Notes: generated from the letters alone by a model not told the origin. Shown: positions 9,901 to 20,699, numbered from the stretch's first letter. The stretch is 64,000 nt of DNA from Mesostigma viride (GCA_009746045.1 RPFO01001642.1:331001-395000); one strand, 5' to 3'. Numbers and translations: made by a program.

Positions 9901-12837
9901 TGTAATAGCGCCGGTCCAAGCTATAAGATCCATTAAGAAAGGAAACTGACTAAAAATACTGGGAGGGTCATCGGTGAGTGCAAGGCAGGCACCAACGTAC
10001 TTCGCTTAGTAACGTTGTGCGGTACGGGGCTCGGTGGTATGGTTGTAAGGGTGCACAGCAAACGGTGGATGTGTATATGGTTGTAAGGGTGCACAGCAAA
10101 CGGTGGATGTGTATATGGTTGCAAGGGTGCACAGCAAACGGTGGATGTGTATATGGTTGCAAGGGTGCACAGCAAACGGTGGATGTGTATATGGTTGTAA
10201 GGGTGCACAGCAAACGGTGGATGTGTATATGGTTGTAAGGGTGCACAGCAAACGGTGGATGTGTATATGGTTGCAAGGGTGCACATCAAACGGTGGATGT
10301 GTATATGGTTGCAAGGGTGCACATCAAACGGTGGATGTGTATATGGTTGCAAGAGTGCACAGCAAACGGTGGATGTGTATATGGTTGTAAGGGTGCACAG
10401 TAAACGGTGGATGTGTATATGGTTGTAAGGGTGCACAGCAAACGGTGGATGTGTATATGGTTGTAAGGGTGCACAGCAAACGGTGGATATGTATATGGTT
10501 GCAAGGGTGCACAGCAAACGGTGGATGTGTATATGGTTGTAAGGGTGCACAGCAAACGGTGGATGTGTATATGGTTGCAAGGGTGCACATCAAACGGTGG
10601 ATGTGTATATGGTTGCAAGGGTGCACAGCAAACGGTGGATGTGTATATGGTTGCAAGGGTGCACATCAAACGGTGGATGTGTATATGGTTGCAAGGGTGC
10701 ACAGCAAACGGTGGATGTGTATATGGTTGTAAGGGTGCACAGTAAACGGTGGATGTGTATATGGTTGTAAGGGTGCACAGTAAACGGTGGATGTGTATAT
10801 GGTTGTAAGGGTGCACAGCAAACGGTTGACATATATATGGTTGTAAGGGTGCACAGCAAACGGTGGATATGTATATGGTTGTAAGGGTGCACAGCAAACG
10901 GTGGACATACATACCCCAGCCGCGATCCTGGTTGGATGCATGCAGAGTAGCCGGGCTGTTGGGGGGGGGGGGGGGGAGTGCATGAACTAATGGGAAGGAT
11001 TAACGTAAGGGTTAAGGATTAACTGAAAGGGTCAAGGATTAACTTAAAGGGTCAAGGATTAACTTAAAGGGTCAAGGATTAACTTAAGGGTCAAGGATTA
11101 ACTTACAGGATTAAGCTAAGCAGTGTTGGGAACAGCTGTTAACTTAAGGGACCAGTGTGGGAAACAGCTGTTGACGTTAAGGGACGCGATGTGCGTAACG
11201 GAGATTATTCATGTGGGCGTGTGCATGTGCTTGTGTGTGAGCATGTATGGGCAGGTTATCGGGCGGGGGGCATGTGCATGTGCATCTGCTTGTGTGAGTG
11301 CATGGGCATGGGTGTGGTTGTGGGTTATAGTTTTTAGTTAATTCTGTAAACAAGGGGCGGGGGGGCGTCCAAATGCCTGTGTGCGTGGACGGGCTTGGGC
11401 GTGGCTATGGATCAGTGGGGTTGTGTGCGGGGGTGGAGACGGGGCCAGGGAAAAGCATGTGGGGGGGCATTAACCTTGGGAGCATGAGCCCGGGTGTGTT
11501 TGTCTAGAGTTTAAAAAGGGCAAGGGTAAGCATGATATGCTTTATGTTTCCCAGGTCCTTTCCACGATACTTTTCTAGAATAGATAATTGTTCTAGTCCC
11601 GCAAATGTCTGGATGGCATGATGCCACACTTGGCTTTTCGGCTTGAGATTTCTCTCTGTCTATCACTATCTCATGCAATTGCTCTCACCTATTGCTTTAC
11701 TTTTATTAACACCATCCTGGTTGCGGCATCCTTGTTGTGACATTTCCAAATGCATGTTGAAAACATTTTTTGCGCACCTGGCTTTGAACGGTCCTTGAGC
11801 AGTTTTCAACTGTCCTTGAACTTTTGGTGGTGTTTTCGGCACCATGTTACTCAGCCTGTAGCGATAAATAAAGTGCCGGATTTATTCCGCTTATCTTTTA
11901 TTTATCGGTACCTTATTTAACTTTATCGAGCGTGCCCCGTGTTTCGCTGCAGACGAGCCAAGCAGCGCTGCAAGGCGTGGGATTCAGCGCTGTGGCGCCG
12001 ACGTCGCTGGACACCCAGCTGCGGCTGCAAGTGGAGATCGCGGCCGCGTTTGCCGACAAGCACGCCGAGATGGAACGGCTGCGGCGACAGCTGGAGCGGG
12101 AAATAGAACTACGACAGAGGCTGGAGGGGGAGGTGGCCGCGATGGAGCAGGTGGTGGCGCGGGAGGCAGACGCAAGGAGAAAGCTGGAGGGGGAGCTGTC
12201 GGCGGCCTTGAAGCAATCGCCTGGTAAGGCTCGTGATGACGAGGGTGATGAGAAGATGAAGGCTGTGAAGGAGTGGATGAAGAGCTACAAGTGTTGTGCG
12301 ATCGCAAACCCCAAGGTATCCACGGCCCTGCACACCGCAGCAAAGGTAGGGCGGGTGGACGTGGTGGCGCACTTGGTGCAAACGGGCATGGATGTCAACG
12401 TGGAAGATGCAGCTGGCGCCACACCGTTGTACGCCGCACTTGAGAGTCGCCAATTTGAGACTATCAAATATTTGGCGCGTGCAGGTGCAAGCATCAACGC
12501 TGCTGTCAGTGGTCCTGGAAAGGGCATGACACCTCTCGTTCTGGCTGTCAGGAGTCGCTCCCTGGAAAGTGTGCAGTGCTTAGTTAATGCAAGGGCCAAC
12601 GTGAATATGAGAGGTCCGGTGAGTAGAACCTGCCCTGCGAGTGTGTCACCACTTTGGGAGGCAGTCATAACAGGAAATCTGGACATTGTGAAATGCCTAG
12701 TAAACGCAGGGGCCAGGCTAGGGAAATGTGAGTGCAGCATGGATAGTGATGGTCATAGTCCTTTGGATCCTAGTGCTAAAGTTCGTCCAGAAATGCGGCA
12801 ATATTTCGCAAGCCTGACATCAAGCATCTGGAGTTGA
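6945..12837 (+). CDS. U-box / protein kinase / coiled-coil / ankyrin-repeat protein (two exons)
   Basis: Exon 1 is 6945-8180 and exon 2 is 11953-12837, about 706 residues. Residues 8-80 form a U-box (RELICPLSLDLMTDPVML, ending in RRLTEDWIA), the E2-binding fold of many E3 ubiquitin ligases. Residues 110-375 are a protein kinase: GSGGMG loop, AVKLL lysine, VQDLKPANVL catalytic loop, ADFGIS and YMAPEQ. The loop lacks the HRD arginine (VQD), so it is a non-RD kinase. Exon 2 opens with a charged coiled coil (MERLRRQLEREIELRQRLEG) and about four ankyrin repeats (TALHTAAKVGRVDVVAHLV, TPLYAALESRQFETIKYL, TPLVLAVRSRSLESVQCLV, SPLWEAVITGNLDIVKCLV). The splice CATCG|GTGAGT...CTGCAG|ACGAGC is phase 0 on both sides and keeps the frame, which is why I join two otherwise separate open frames. 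If unspliced, exon 1 ends at TAG 8202-8204 (419 residues). Probable role: ubiquitin/phosphorylation signalling; substrate unknown. Confidence 0.8.
8166..9988 (+). repeat. 89-bp tandem repeat duplicating the exon end and 5' splice site (split by an insertion)
   Basis: Units starting CTGGGAGG(A/G)TCATCG|GTGAGT recur at exactly 89-bp spacing: donors at 8181, 8270, 8359 and 8448, and, after a 1344-bp insertion, at 9885 and 9974. Each unit holds the last 15 bases resembling the exon end, the GTGAGTGCAAGG donor, an in-frame stop (TGTACTAG or TGTAATAG) and a CATTAAG motif. The last copy breaks off at 9988. Confidence 0.92.
8500..9843. mobile_element. PiggyBac-like non-autonomous element (TTAA target duplication)
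   Basis: The 1344-bp element has perfect 13-bp terminal inverted repeats, CCCATACCCCGTG at 8500 and its complement ending at 9843. It is flanked by TTAA on both sides (8496-8499 and 9844-9847). A terminus starting with CCC plus a TTAA duplication is the hallmark of the piggyBac superfamily. A subterminal palindrome, GTGTATCCAAATGGATACAC, sits inside the right end. No transposase is visible, so it would need help in trans. It is inserted in the TTAA of one 89-bp repeat unit. Confidence 0.85.
10035..10913. repeat. 38-bp minisatellite, about 23 units
   Basis: The unit joins GGGTGCACAGCAAACGGTGG to ATGTGTATATGGTTGTAA. Common variants are CATCAAACGG, CAGTAAACGG and GGTTGCAA. The array is uninterrupted, lies inside the U-box kinase intron and is open in several frames as a side effect. 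Confidence 0.95.
10994..11117. repeat. 20-bp tandem array
   Basis: Imperfect units of about 20 bp, GGATTAACTTAAAGGGTCAA, repeat roughly six times within the U-box kinase intron, then fade into related GTTAAGGGAC motifs up to about 11185. The TTAAGGG content resembles a telomere word only by chance; spacing and sequence are not telomeric. Confidence 0.85.
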
Positions 12838-13331
12838 ACAGCAGTGTGCCATGTAAGTCAGTACTGAGATTACGGGAGTTTGGCGGGTGCATACATGCGT
12901 TGCACCCCGACCATCATCTGCATGCCGACAGCGCAGGCGCACTTATCTAAAAGTGCACCTAAGATAGCGTGAAATGGGAAGCTTGCCATGAGGCTTACAG
13001 TGGCATTTTATGGAAGGAAAACGGGTCCCAAGGCAGCAGTGGCGGGACAGCGACCGTGGTCGTGCGGGTCTCGACATGGTTGCCCGTTGGACCGGGGCAG
13101 CCCAGCAACTGGCGTATGGCACAAAGTTTCCCTGATAAAGTCACATGGCGTCGCAAGGCAACCCCTGCAAGGGGTTGCTTTCCTTATGTGTCTTCAAAGT
13201 GCTGGATTTCAACAGAGTCCAGCGGACTCGTGCATGGAGAGCGAGGCATGTTGGAAGTGCCAAATGCCGGCACTTGGCACATTAACTTTGAAGTTCATGG
13301 CTGAGACCATTTTGTAAGTTGTGCAAACTAC
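12838..13331. other. Downstream region of the ankyrin exon, no gene recognised
   Basis: This holds the presumed 3' untranslated region of the U-box kinase gene. Open frames at 12969-13304 and 12988-13317 overlap in different phases, have no recognisable domain and look fortuitous. Confidence 0.5.
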
Positions 13332-13777
13332 ACCGTCCGCATTGTTAATTTTAATCATAAACTTTTATTATTTTAGTACACCACCTGAAAACGCTAAATA
13401 AAACAAGAAAAATGTAAATAATTAATTCCCGAGTGTACTTCCCTTTTGTTTTTCCAGCTACCAAACAAACAAAGAAAGTGTAAATAAATATTCTTTGACT
13501 GCAAAAAGCGCTTCTTTCGCGGTGAAAAACAAAGAATTATTAAATCTTTAGCTGACAAATGTGCTCTTACTGGCAGTGCTGCCGGCTGGGTTATACCAAA
13601 TAAACAAAGAATTTTTACATTGCGCAGCCAGTTCAACGGTTGTACGGTAACCAAACAAACAAACTAATAATTCATTAATTGGGCGGGCACAGTGGCACTT
13701 GCAACCAATAAAACGCTATTGTCTGATTCCGAAGGGCCTTTCGGCTTAACCGAATTAAAATTAACAATGCGGACGGT
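13332..13777. mobile_element. Small inverted-repeat (MITE-like) element
   Basis: A 446-bp A/T-rich segment has near-perfect 24-bp terminal inverted repeats beginning ACCGTCCGCATTGTTAATTT, sharply different in composition from the surrounding GC-rich DNA. The interior has AAACAAACAAAGAA motifs and no transposase. I could not identify a clear target-site duplication, so the superfamily is open. Confidence 0.7.
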
Positions 13778-13885
13778 TTATGCCCTGGGTTCCAAGGATG
13801 TGATCGGGCAGGTAGTAAATGAGATTGGAAAGGCATCAGCGTGACTTGATTTTGTTGATTTAATTTATTTGCAGAACAGCTTACA

Positions 13886-14230
13886 GGAATTGAATTGAAT
13901 TGAATTGAATTGTAACATAACTCCGTTGGGAGTATATGTAGCACATAGCCCGTGAGAGGGGGGCATATGGCCTATCATACATCCTAAGCTACTTCCTGCA
14001 AGGGTGGGGATGTAAAGGACCCTTGCTCTAGGTGCACCAGGGCACGTGCATCCCCATGATCTTCAAGCTATGCCCAGCGAAGGGGGGAGCCTGTCATGGG
14101 GGGGAAGATCAGCATAGCTATACAAAGGCTAAAGCGGGGCTCTCAGCAGAGAGTTACTCCCTGCATGGGCACAACATAACTAAATAAAGCTAGGCATCAT
14201 CTGGAGTGTGGCTCATCATAGGCACACATG
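13886..14230 (-). mobile_element. L1-like non-LTR retrotransposon 3' end
   Basis: Read on the minus strand the segment ends in a microsatellite tail of AATTC units (plus-strand GAATT units at 13886-13912). The body matches the 3' regions at 31104-31219 and 32307-32700: shared features are CTCTCTGCTGAGA, GGGCTATGTG and CATAT(A/G)CTCCC followed by ACGGAG. It is a diverged, 5'-truncated copy without coding sequence. Confidence 0.7.
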
Positions 14231-14322
14231 TACATGATTAAGGGGACTCGCACGTCCAAAAGCCTGAAAAACTGACTTTAATGAATTTCAGTTCCAATGC
14301 ACTCGGGAACCATCTAGTGATG

Positions 14323-14905
14323 TGTTACGCCCAGGCTCTACTCGATCCCAAACCCCGCGCCTAACCTTACCTAAACTAGTGAGGGACCTAGTGATGAGGA
14401 GCTATGTTGTGGAAAGACCTGGGACGTGACGACTCTGTTCTCAATGCATTCTATTATTATACGCCATACACCGAATAAAACCAGGGTACTACGAAGGAAA
14501 CAATACTACACTGCCATGACCCTAGCTAATATGTGTTAATTCATAACACACGCCGGGTGCCATTCACGAAGGACAACTGCTGCATAAATGATCGCCGACA
14601 GGCGTGTATGCTCGGGCCGACATCGACCCTCGCCTACAGGACCAACGCACGTCCACAAGGTTCACACGCAGGATAAAAGGACCACTACTAAAGTACGCAG
14701 CGCGGCGCGACTGCACCGAACCACCATACTCTGATTCGAACCACCATACTGTACAATTGCCACGTCACAAGGCCCGGTACCGACCGGCCAAAAGGTCCTA
14801 ACTACACGTAAGCCTAGGAAAGTCAGCGAACTGTTCCGGAATGGCTGAGGCAACAAAGGACCTAATTTACGTCCGTAACAACAACAAAAGTTACGCGACG
14901 TAACA
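14323..14905 (-). repeat. 3' LTR of the Ty3-type element
   Basis: The 583-bp direct repeat has TGTTAC...GTAACA ends. By eye it equals the other LTR except for a missing 4-bp TGTA in the stretch corresponding to 21767-21776. A 65-codon frame inside it occurs in both LTRs and is not a gene. Confidence 0.95.
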
Positions 14906-14915
14906 CCTCCCCCCC
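14906..14915 (-). other. Polypurine tract of the Ty3-type element
   Basis: Directly inside the 3' LTR the minus strand reads GGGGGGGAGG, the expected plus-strand primer for reverse transcription. Confidence 0.75.
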
Positions 14916-16161
14916 ACAAAGGTAGGGAGCCCTCTCCCTACGTACAGGGAGGAAACCAAAGGGGTAGGAATTCAACCTAACGCACCCAACACAAGCGTAA
15001 CACAATCGACTGACCATCCAAGGCCCAAAGCAAAAACATGTTAACCTCGGGTCCACCCCAAACGGTGTAGGGATCACCAGCACCACGCCGGGTGTGAGGC
15101 TCCCCTAACTGCCTTGCACGGAGGCTTGCCGGGAGGGACGGCACTAGGCAGGACACGCGTAGGAAACAATGTTCACACTGAGGACAGAGAACGGCCAACC
15201 GACTGGCCAAGCCCAGATCGCGACTCTATATACCGGAGGGACAACACCCTCAGGACGGGCCTAGAGCCCTCTGTCTACACACCAGTAGCCTGAAAAGTAC
15301 CACGGGTGGCCAAAAGCACCGCCATGTACGCCCGGTGATGAGCAACATCAGTAGGGTTGTCATGGTTGTCTACATGGATGGAGGAACACATCCTCCCAGA
15401 CGCCATCAAGATACATGCCGAGGAAAGCCCAGTAGTATCGTAGCTTTGTCAGGACCACCTGTCCACGGGCCCAGTCAAGGAACCCACACTGAAACTAGCG
15501 CACGAAGGGCTCTACCGACAGCAGAAGGAGGGCGCGCAGGAGGAACCGATAGAAGACCAGCTCACCACGAGCAACGGAGGTGAAAAACAAGTCCAGGAAA
15601 CGCTCCACGTTGTCGGGCCACAGACGCACGTGCCGGATCTCACGACTCTCGCTAACACGCGTGACCGAAGCTGAGGACTTCCCAACAGGAGCAACGCGCG
15701 GTTGGTGGATGACGGCGGAGGCGGGCGCGACGGAAGAGGCGGCCGGTGGCAGCAGGAGCGGCAACATGGGAAGATGTTGTGGCCTGTCGGGCAGAGGGCC
15801 AATCACCCATGGCCGAATCATACGTATCATCGGTAGTGTCAAACACCCACTTGCCCGTCGACGCCTCGCCCAAATCTGGATGACGCTGAGGCTCGGCCGG
15901 CAGAGGGAGCCACGGACGGAGTGACAGCGACCGGCTGAGCGTGCGCGACGGAGGGAGCCACGGACGGAGCGACAACGGCTGGCTGAGCAGGCGTCGTCTG
16001 ACATGATGGCTGCGGAGGGCGGGGGACAACCAACCGACCCACAGCCCGAGGAAATAACATAAGGCAAGGAAGGAAAACAACTAGAGGTTGTGCAGGTTTT
16101 CACTCAACCAAACATAGGTAATCTTCCCAGTCACTACCAGACGGGTCCCTTTTACATAATG
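14916..16161 (-). other. Ty3 element region between integrase and polypurine tract
   Basis: Open frames at 15495-16103 and 15652-16080 (minus) are Pro/Ser/Arg-rich and overlap in different phases. I looked for a chromodomain, common at this place in Ty3 elements, and saw none. The stretch may be a decayed integrase tail or untranslated region. Confidence 0.5.
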
Positions 16162-16759
16162 TCAGAGGGCTTCTTCTACCACTCTATTTAATCGCTCTAC
16201 TAGGCGTGAGGAGGGGGAATGGTACGCAGTGCCAAACGTCACTTTAGTACCAATAGCAGCAAAGAACTCTGTCCAAAAGTCCGAGGTAAACAGCTTGTCC
16301 TTATCGGAGATAAACTGCCTGCTCAACCCATGGTAACGATAAACGTTTTGAAGGTACGGCTGAGCACAGTCATGAGCAGCAGTAAGCTCCAAGGGACAAG
16401 GGACAAGGTGACAACGTCTCGTAAGGCGGTCTACAAACCCGAGGATCTGCGCATTGCCTTTGGTATAAAGGGCCGGATCCACAAAATCCATCATAATGGA
16501 ATCCCAAGGCATTATAGAAGGATCAGGGAGGGTACGAGGCTCGATCCGCTATCTGACCCACATTACTAGGTTTCATCTCCTCAGTGGCATGATTGGCATG
16601 TCCTACCAACATATTCATCCACATCAAGTGCTGAGGAGGGAGGGCCAGAAGTATGAACAGGTTACCAAATCCCGCACACGCTTCCCGCCCTAGCTGGTGA
16701 GCAGCTAAATCATGTAACTCAAACAACAAGGACGAGCGGCAAATAAGGGGAAAATACAA
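16162..16759 (-). pseudogene. Ty3 integrase remnant (zinc-finger region and DDE core)
   Basis: The frame 16512-16162 carries the catalytic core: first Asp in IMMDFVD, second in FISDKDKLF, and Glu in LVERLNR, exactly 35 residues after the second Asp, the D,D(35)E arrangement. The preceding frame 16759-16523 contains a disrupted histidine/cysteine zinc-finger region (LHDLAAHQLG...HANHATEE). A frame change separates the two pieces. No complete integrase can be read. Confidence 0.85.
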
Positions 16760-17147
16760 ACGTCATTGCAGAGGATCATCCTTTAACAACACATACAAGA
16801 AGCCAACCACAAACTTGCACGGGTACTTCCCGAATTTTCGAGGGTGTGAGGATATTGCGACTAAAGCTTCCAGCTCTGTGGCCGTAAACACTGATAAGAC
16901 GCTCTAAATCTGACGTAGGATTGGCTACCTAGGTATCTACATAAGGTTAACAAGACACCCACAACTTTACCAAAAAGAATTTTATTAGTATCCTCCCCCC
17001 CCACTGAGATGACAGGTGTGCCCTCACACCGAAGAGAAAGGCCCACATGAGAGAGGAGATCAGGAAAACGAACACAGGTATGGAAAAGGTATAGTCAGGA
17101 CGTCGGGATAAAGCGTCAGGGACAATATTATCTACACCCTTGATGTA

Positions 17148-17473
17148 TTACAATTTAAAGGGGGCAAATTGCGCACGGAATTCCATCCACCGCGCTTGCC
17201 GAGGAGTGAGGTTAGGTTGTGACAGGAGGTGAATCAGAGGACGATGGTCGGTTTGAATAACCAACCGAGAAGGGTCAACATCACAAGGCTCACTGATACA
17301 GACATCAAACTGGGCACCTTTAAGGAAATGTTGCCACGCATGACAGCAGTATACCACAGCCAATAACTCTTGTTGGTGAACAGGGTAGTTGCGATCAGCA
17401 GGTAACATAGTCCTAGAGATGTGTTCGATGTGTTGCAAACCATGACCTGGGTCTTGGAGGAGAACACCCCCAA
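17148..17473 (-). pseudogene. Ty3 RNase H remnant
   Basis: The minus-strand frame has the Ty3 signature YPVHQQELLAVVYCCHAW, then VIQTDHRPLIHLLSQPNL and RQARWMEF, as in the RNase H and connection region of gypsy polyproteins. The matching frame is short and ends in a stop. Pol upstream lies in other frames. Confidence 0.85.
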
Positions 17474-17783
17474 GGGCTACCTTACTAGTCAGTAGCTAAT
17501 ACAAACAGTTTCGAGGTATCTGGCAAGACGAGGACAGCAGTCTGCTGACAACAAAAACTTCAACCACGCAAAAAGGAAAGGACTATTTAGCTCACTCCTT
17601 CCTAGTCACCGTGATTGATAAGGAACCAAATTCTACGGTAGGAGGGGTCTCAATAGAGGAGGAAGAAAACCCCGTTCGTGGGTTGGAGAAGGTAAAGGAG
17701 TAAGAAATCTGTCAGGGATATGAAATGGAGAAGGAACAGCTTCTGTCGAATTGTAGGAGGACCTGCAGGACGAGGATGTATTC

Positions 17784-18322
17784 CTATGTCGGTTTGACTA
17801 TACCAAAGACATGAACTGCTGATGAATGTCTCTTTGATACCAAAGACAGATGCTGTGCTTCTTCAAAGAGGTGAAACTTCTTATACCTAATCACGTAAAC
17901 GGAGGGGTTATTAATCACAGTACGTGCATCAGCCCAAGAAAGGAAAATACTAGACCATGAGGAAGTGATGTCTGCATAGTACTTTGCACGGCTATTATCA
18001 TAATCAACTTTACAATAGTCTGTAATTAGGCTAAATTTGCCATTGGGCAGAGGGACTAGCAAAATACTGGTAGAATATGGGGAATTACTAGGATCCCTTA
18101 AATCTGCTTCTAATAACGACACAAGTATTTGTTATAACTCTTATAATTCGGAGGGGCCCATACGAATGATACGATACATCGGAGAAAACCACATGAGGAG
18201 GGTATGAGGGAGTCTTTTCTTCAAAGACCCGAGAGGAATCTATAATAGACATGTAACGGACTTTATTGGTAAGACACGGAGGAACATACACAATAAAACA
18301 TATATTGTCATTGTTGGTCATT
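17784..18322 (-). pseudogene. Ty3 reverse transcriptase remnant
   Basis: NSPYSTSILLVPLPNGKF followed by ITDYCKVDYDNSRAKY matches the finger region of Ty3-type reverse transcriptases (usually SPYSSPVLLV...DYRxLN). The distance from here to the RNase H signature, about 650 bp, is well short of the roughly 1 kb expected, and I cannot find the YxDD active-site motif. The catalytic centre has probably been deleted or scrambled. Confidence 0.75.
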
Positions 18323-18599
18323 AATGACCAGCCATAGGATATACGAGGATCACCGGGTAACTCAATAGGGGTTACATCTACTAATTAAGGATAAATTCTC
18401 TACCCTACAGTGTCGTTCCGGCAACAGGGCATATAGGTGCTATCAGGGAACCAGGTAACAGCTAGCCTCCGGCCCGAGGCTTACTATAACCATGGTGTCA
18501 TGTTCTCGTCAGAAGGCAACAATTGTGAAAACGCTAGTTGCCCAAATCTGAGATTCCGCGGAACACATAAAGTAAGAAAGCCTAGAAGCTACTAGCAAG

Positions 18600-19022
18600 G
18601 AATCGAACCTAGGACCATAATAGTGTCATGATTAATAGTGATTTTATGGCCTTGATGCCAATCTAAGCCCAACAATACATCAGCAATCGTTATACGGCCT
18701 ATGGTCGCCACTAATTTAATCTGGCGACCCTGAATGAGGAGTGGTAAGGATACAGTCCCATGAGAGTGACTAGTGCGACCATCAGCATATATAGTGCACA
18801 GTCACATGAGAGGCATGAGGGATGGCTACTATGAAATCCTAGTCTCCCAACAAGGGCCTCGCTCACAAAGGAGCTGGCAGCCCCACGATCTACGAGGACA
18901 GAAACATTGAGGATATCACGAGGATGCAGAAAAGGGTCTACCACGGTAGTAGGAACGGTAAGGCCACCATTTAGAAACATCAAAGGACGAGCACGCAGGG
19001 GTGCAGAGGATGCAGCATCCAC
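18600..19022 (-). pseudogene. Ty3 aspartic protease remnant
   Basis: VSVLVDRGAASSFVSEALVG corresponds to the retropepsin active site, with Asp-Arg-Gly in place of the usual Asp-Ser/Thr-Gly. The C-terminal protease motif ITIADVLLGLDWHQGHK is present just downstream at about 18600-18720 but in another frame, so a frameshift splits the domain. Confidence 0.8.
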
Positions 19023-19133
19023 AGTAGTGACAAAAACAGGTAAACAAAAATTTTCAGGGCTTGGGGTACTAGCTTAGGACCTGACCAGGCTACCCCCTGC
19101 TGACAGGTCTACTGTTTTCCCTCCCCCCCCACA

Positions 19134-20667
19134 TCATCCAAGGGAACGACCCCTGGAGGAAACCCCGGTGAGAAAGCCATTGCTGGAGAAATCACGAGGG
19201 TATTGAGAGGGGATGGCATCCTGATCAGAATGGGGATTCACTAAGGAGCCTGTCTGTACAGCATTTAACCTAGAGGGTTGAGGAGCGACCAGAGGGTGGG
19301 CGAAGGGGAGAGGCCCGCTGAGGAGTACGCGGAGGGCTAGGCGGGCATTGGGATGAGGGGTGGCCCCAGAAAGAAACTTGGGGCACTCCCTCTTAAGATG
19401 GCCCACCTCATGACAGTGATAACACGTGATGTGAGACACATCCAATGCAGATATATCGGTAACACAAATATCTAATTCTTCTACATATGCCTCTTCTTCT
19501 TCAGGAGTGAGGACAAGGTTATGGACCCTAGTACGGACAGGAGCAGGAGCATACATAAAATCAGCAACACGGAGGAGATGGGTACGAACAGCAGCCAGAG
19601 GAAGGTCACGAAAACGATAGGCAGAAAACTGTTAAGGCGCTCTTGCCAATCAGCGTCTGGAGGCACTACTGACATGATTTTCCAATCTCCTAATTAAACA
19701 ATTATGCTACTGAGTTAGGGTATGCATGTGACGCGAGGGACTCACATTGAAGGAGGGTGACAAGGGCAGGAGCCACACACGTGGTAAGGTAATGAGGGAC
19801 AAGAACAGTGCTCATCAGGGAGTTTCCACCTATAATACTGTTCCCAAGAGGCCGTCCGGTCTGCTGAGTGAGGAGCATAAGAAAGGTGAAAAACTGCTGA
19901 GAAGTGGAACTGGTATCTAACTTAGGCACACTAGTAAAGGTGGGAAGGAGACGGGGCTTAGATGCACGAGAAGGATCAGTTTTATCCATAGGCCCACTCT
20001 TTTCCACAGGCACATACTCAGGCAGTAACCAATTATGAGGAGCAGGATAGGTCTTAGGAAGAGGACGTGAGGGCACCACAGTGTCAGGTTGGTGACCCGA
20101 GGTGTGAGGAACAGTATAGGCTTCTCTGATTGTGGAATAGGAAAAATGATCATAGTTTTTATCATGGAGAGGCAGGGTGCTAAAATCCTGATGAACCTCT
20201 TACTCTGCTACACGTGAGGGGATTTGGGCTGCCTCATAGGCCGTATCAGGGTATGCCAAGGAAGCAGGAGGATGTGTAGGAATGGCAGTAGGATACCCAG
20301 TAGGGCCCACAGGAGCGAGACTACGAGCACTACGAGGGGCTGACACCTGAGGAGCCTGAGAGGGTATAGACACAGAGGGATTCCCAGCATTACCAGGAGG
20401 AATAGCAGAGGGTGGGGCAATAGCCCTAGTACGCGCCTCAAACGTAGGAGGAGGAATAATAGGTGAACGGTGAAAGGACGGAGTAGAGGGAGTACTGTCA
20501 GAACGTACACTCTGAGACGGAGGAGTCAAGTGATGGACAGTGTCCAAGGAATCACGTCTATTACCCATAGCCAATTGAGGAGTACCAGAATTAACACCAG
20601 GAGTAACACCTGAGGAACGTTGGTTAATGGGAGACATACCCCCACCAAGAGTCGTTTGAGAGGACAT
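19134..20667 (-). pseudogene. Ty3 gag remnant with CCHC zinc knuckle
   Basis: The frame starts at ATG 20667 (MSSQTTLGGGMSPINQRSSG), is Pro/Ser-rich and stays in one phase down to 19702 except for a single TAA at 20200-20202. Further frameshifts lead to a CCHC knuckle, CYHCHEVGHLKREC, in the frame 19556-19134. The knuckle spacing C-x2-C-x4-H-x4-C is canonical for a nucleocapsid. Confidence 0.8.
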
Positions 20668-20699
20668 GTTTGATGTGCAAAGGAAAGAAATACACTGGA

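Larger units (their letters stand above)
8181..11952 (+). other. 3.77-kb intron of the U-box kinase gene
   Basis: The intron is bounded by GTGAGT at 8181 and TTTCGCTGCAG ending at 11952. It holds, in order: 89-bp repeats carrying extra splice donors, a piggyBac-like insertion, two more 89-bp repeats, a 38-bp minisatellite, a run of G near 10960-10976, a 20-bp array, and a GT-rich stretch around 11205-11320. From 11340 to 11940 the sequence is unique and A/T-richer, with no gene I can recognise. Confidence 0.75.

Noticed and set aside
10035-10913. CRISPR-like array of 38-bp repeats
   Set aside because: Units are directly adjacent with no spacers, and the setting is a eukaryotic intron. The same applies to 1-1498 and 2026-4858.
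10994-11117. Interstitial telomere repeat
   Set aside because: TTAAGGG words occur, but the period is about 20 bp and the unit is not a known telomere repeat.
14604-14801. 65-codon frame, also at 21868-22065
   Set aside because: It lies inside both LTRs and is duplicated with them; no domain and no reason to call a gene.
15495-16103. Chromodomain after the Ty3 integrase
   Set aside because: Looked for the aromatic cage pattern and the W-x-P-x-x-L motif; the Pro/Ser/Arg-rich frames do not contain them.
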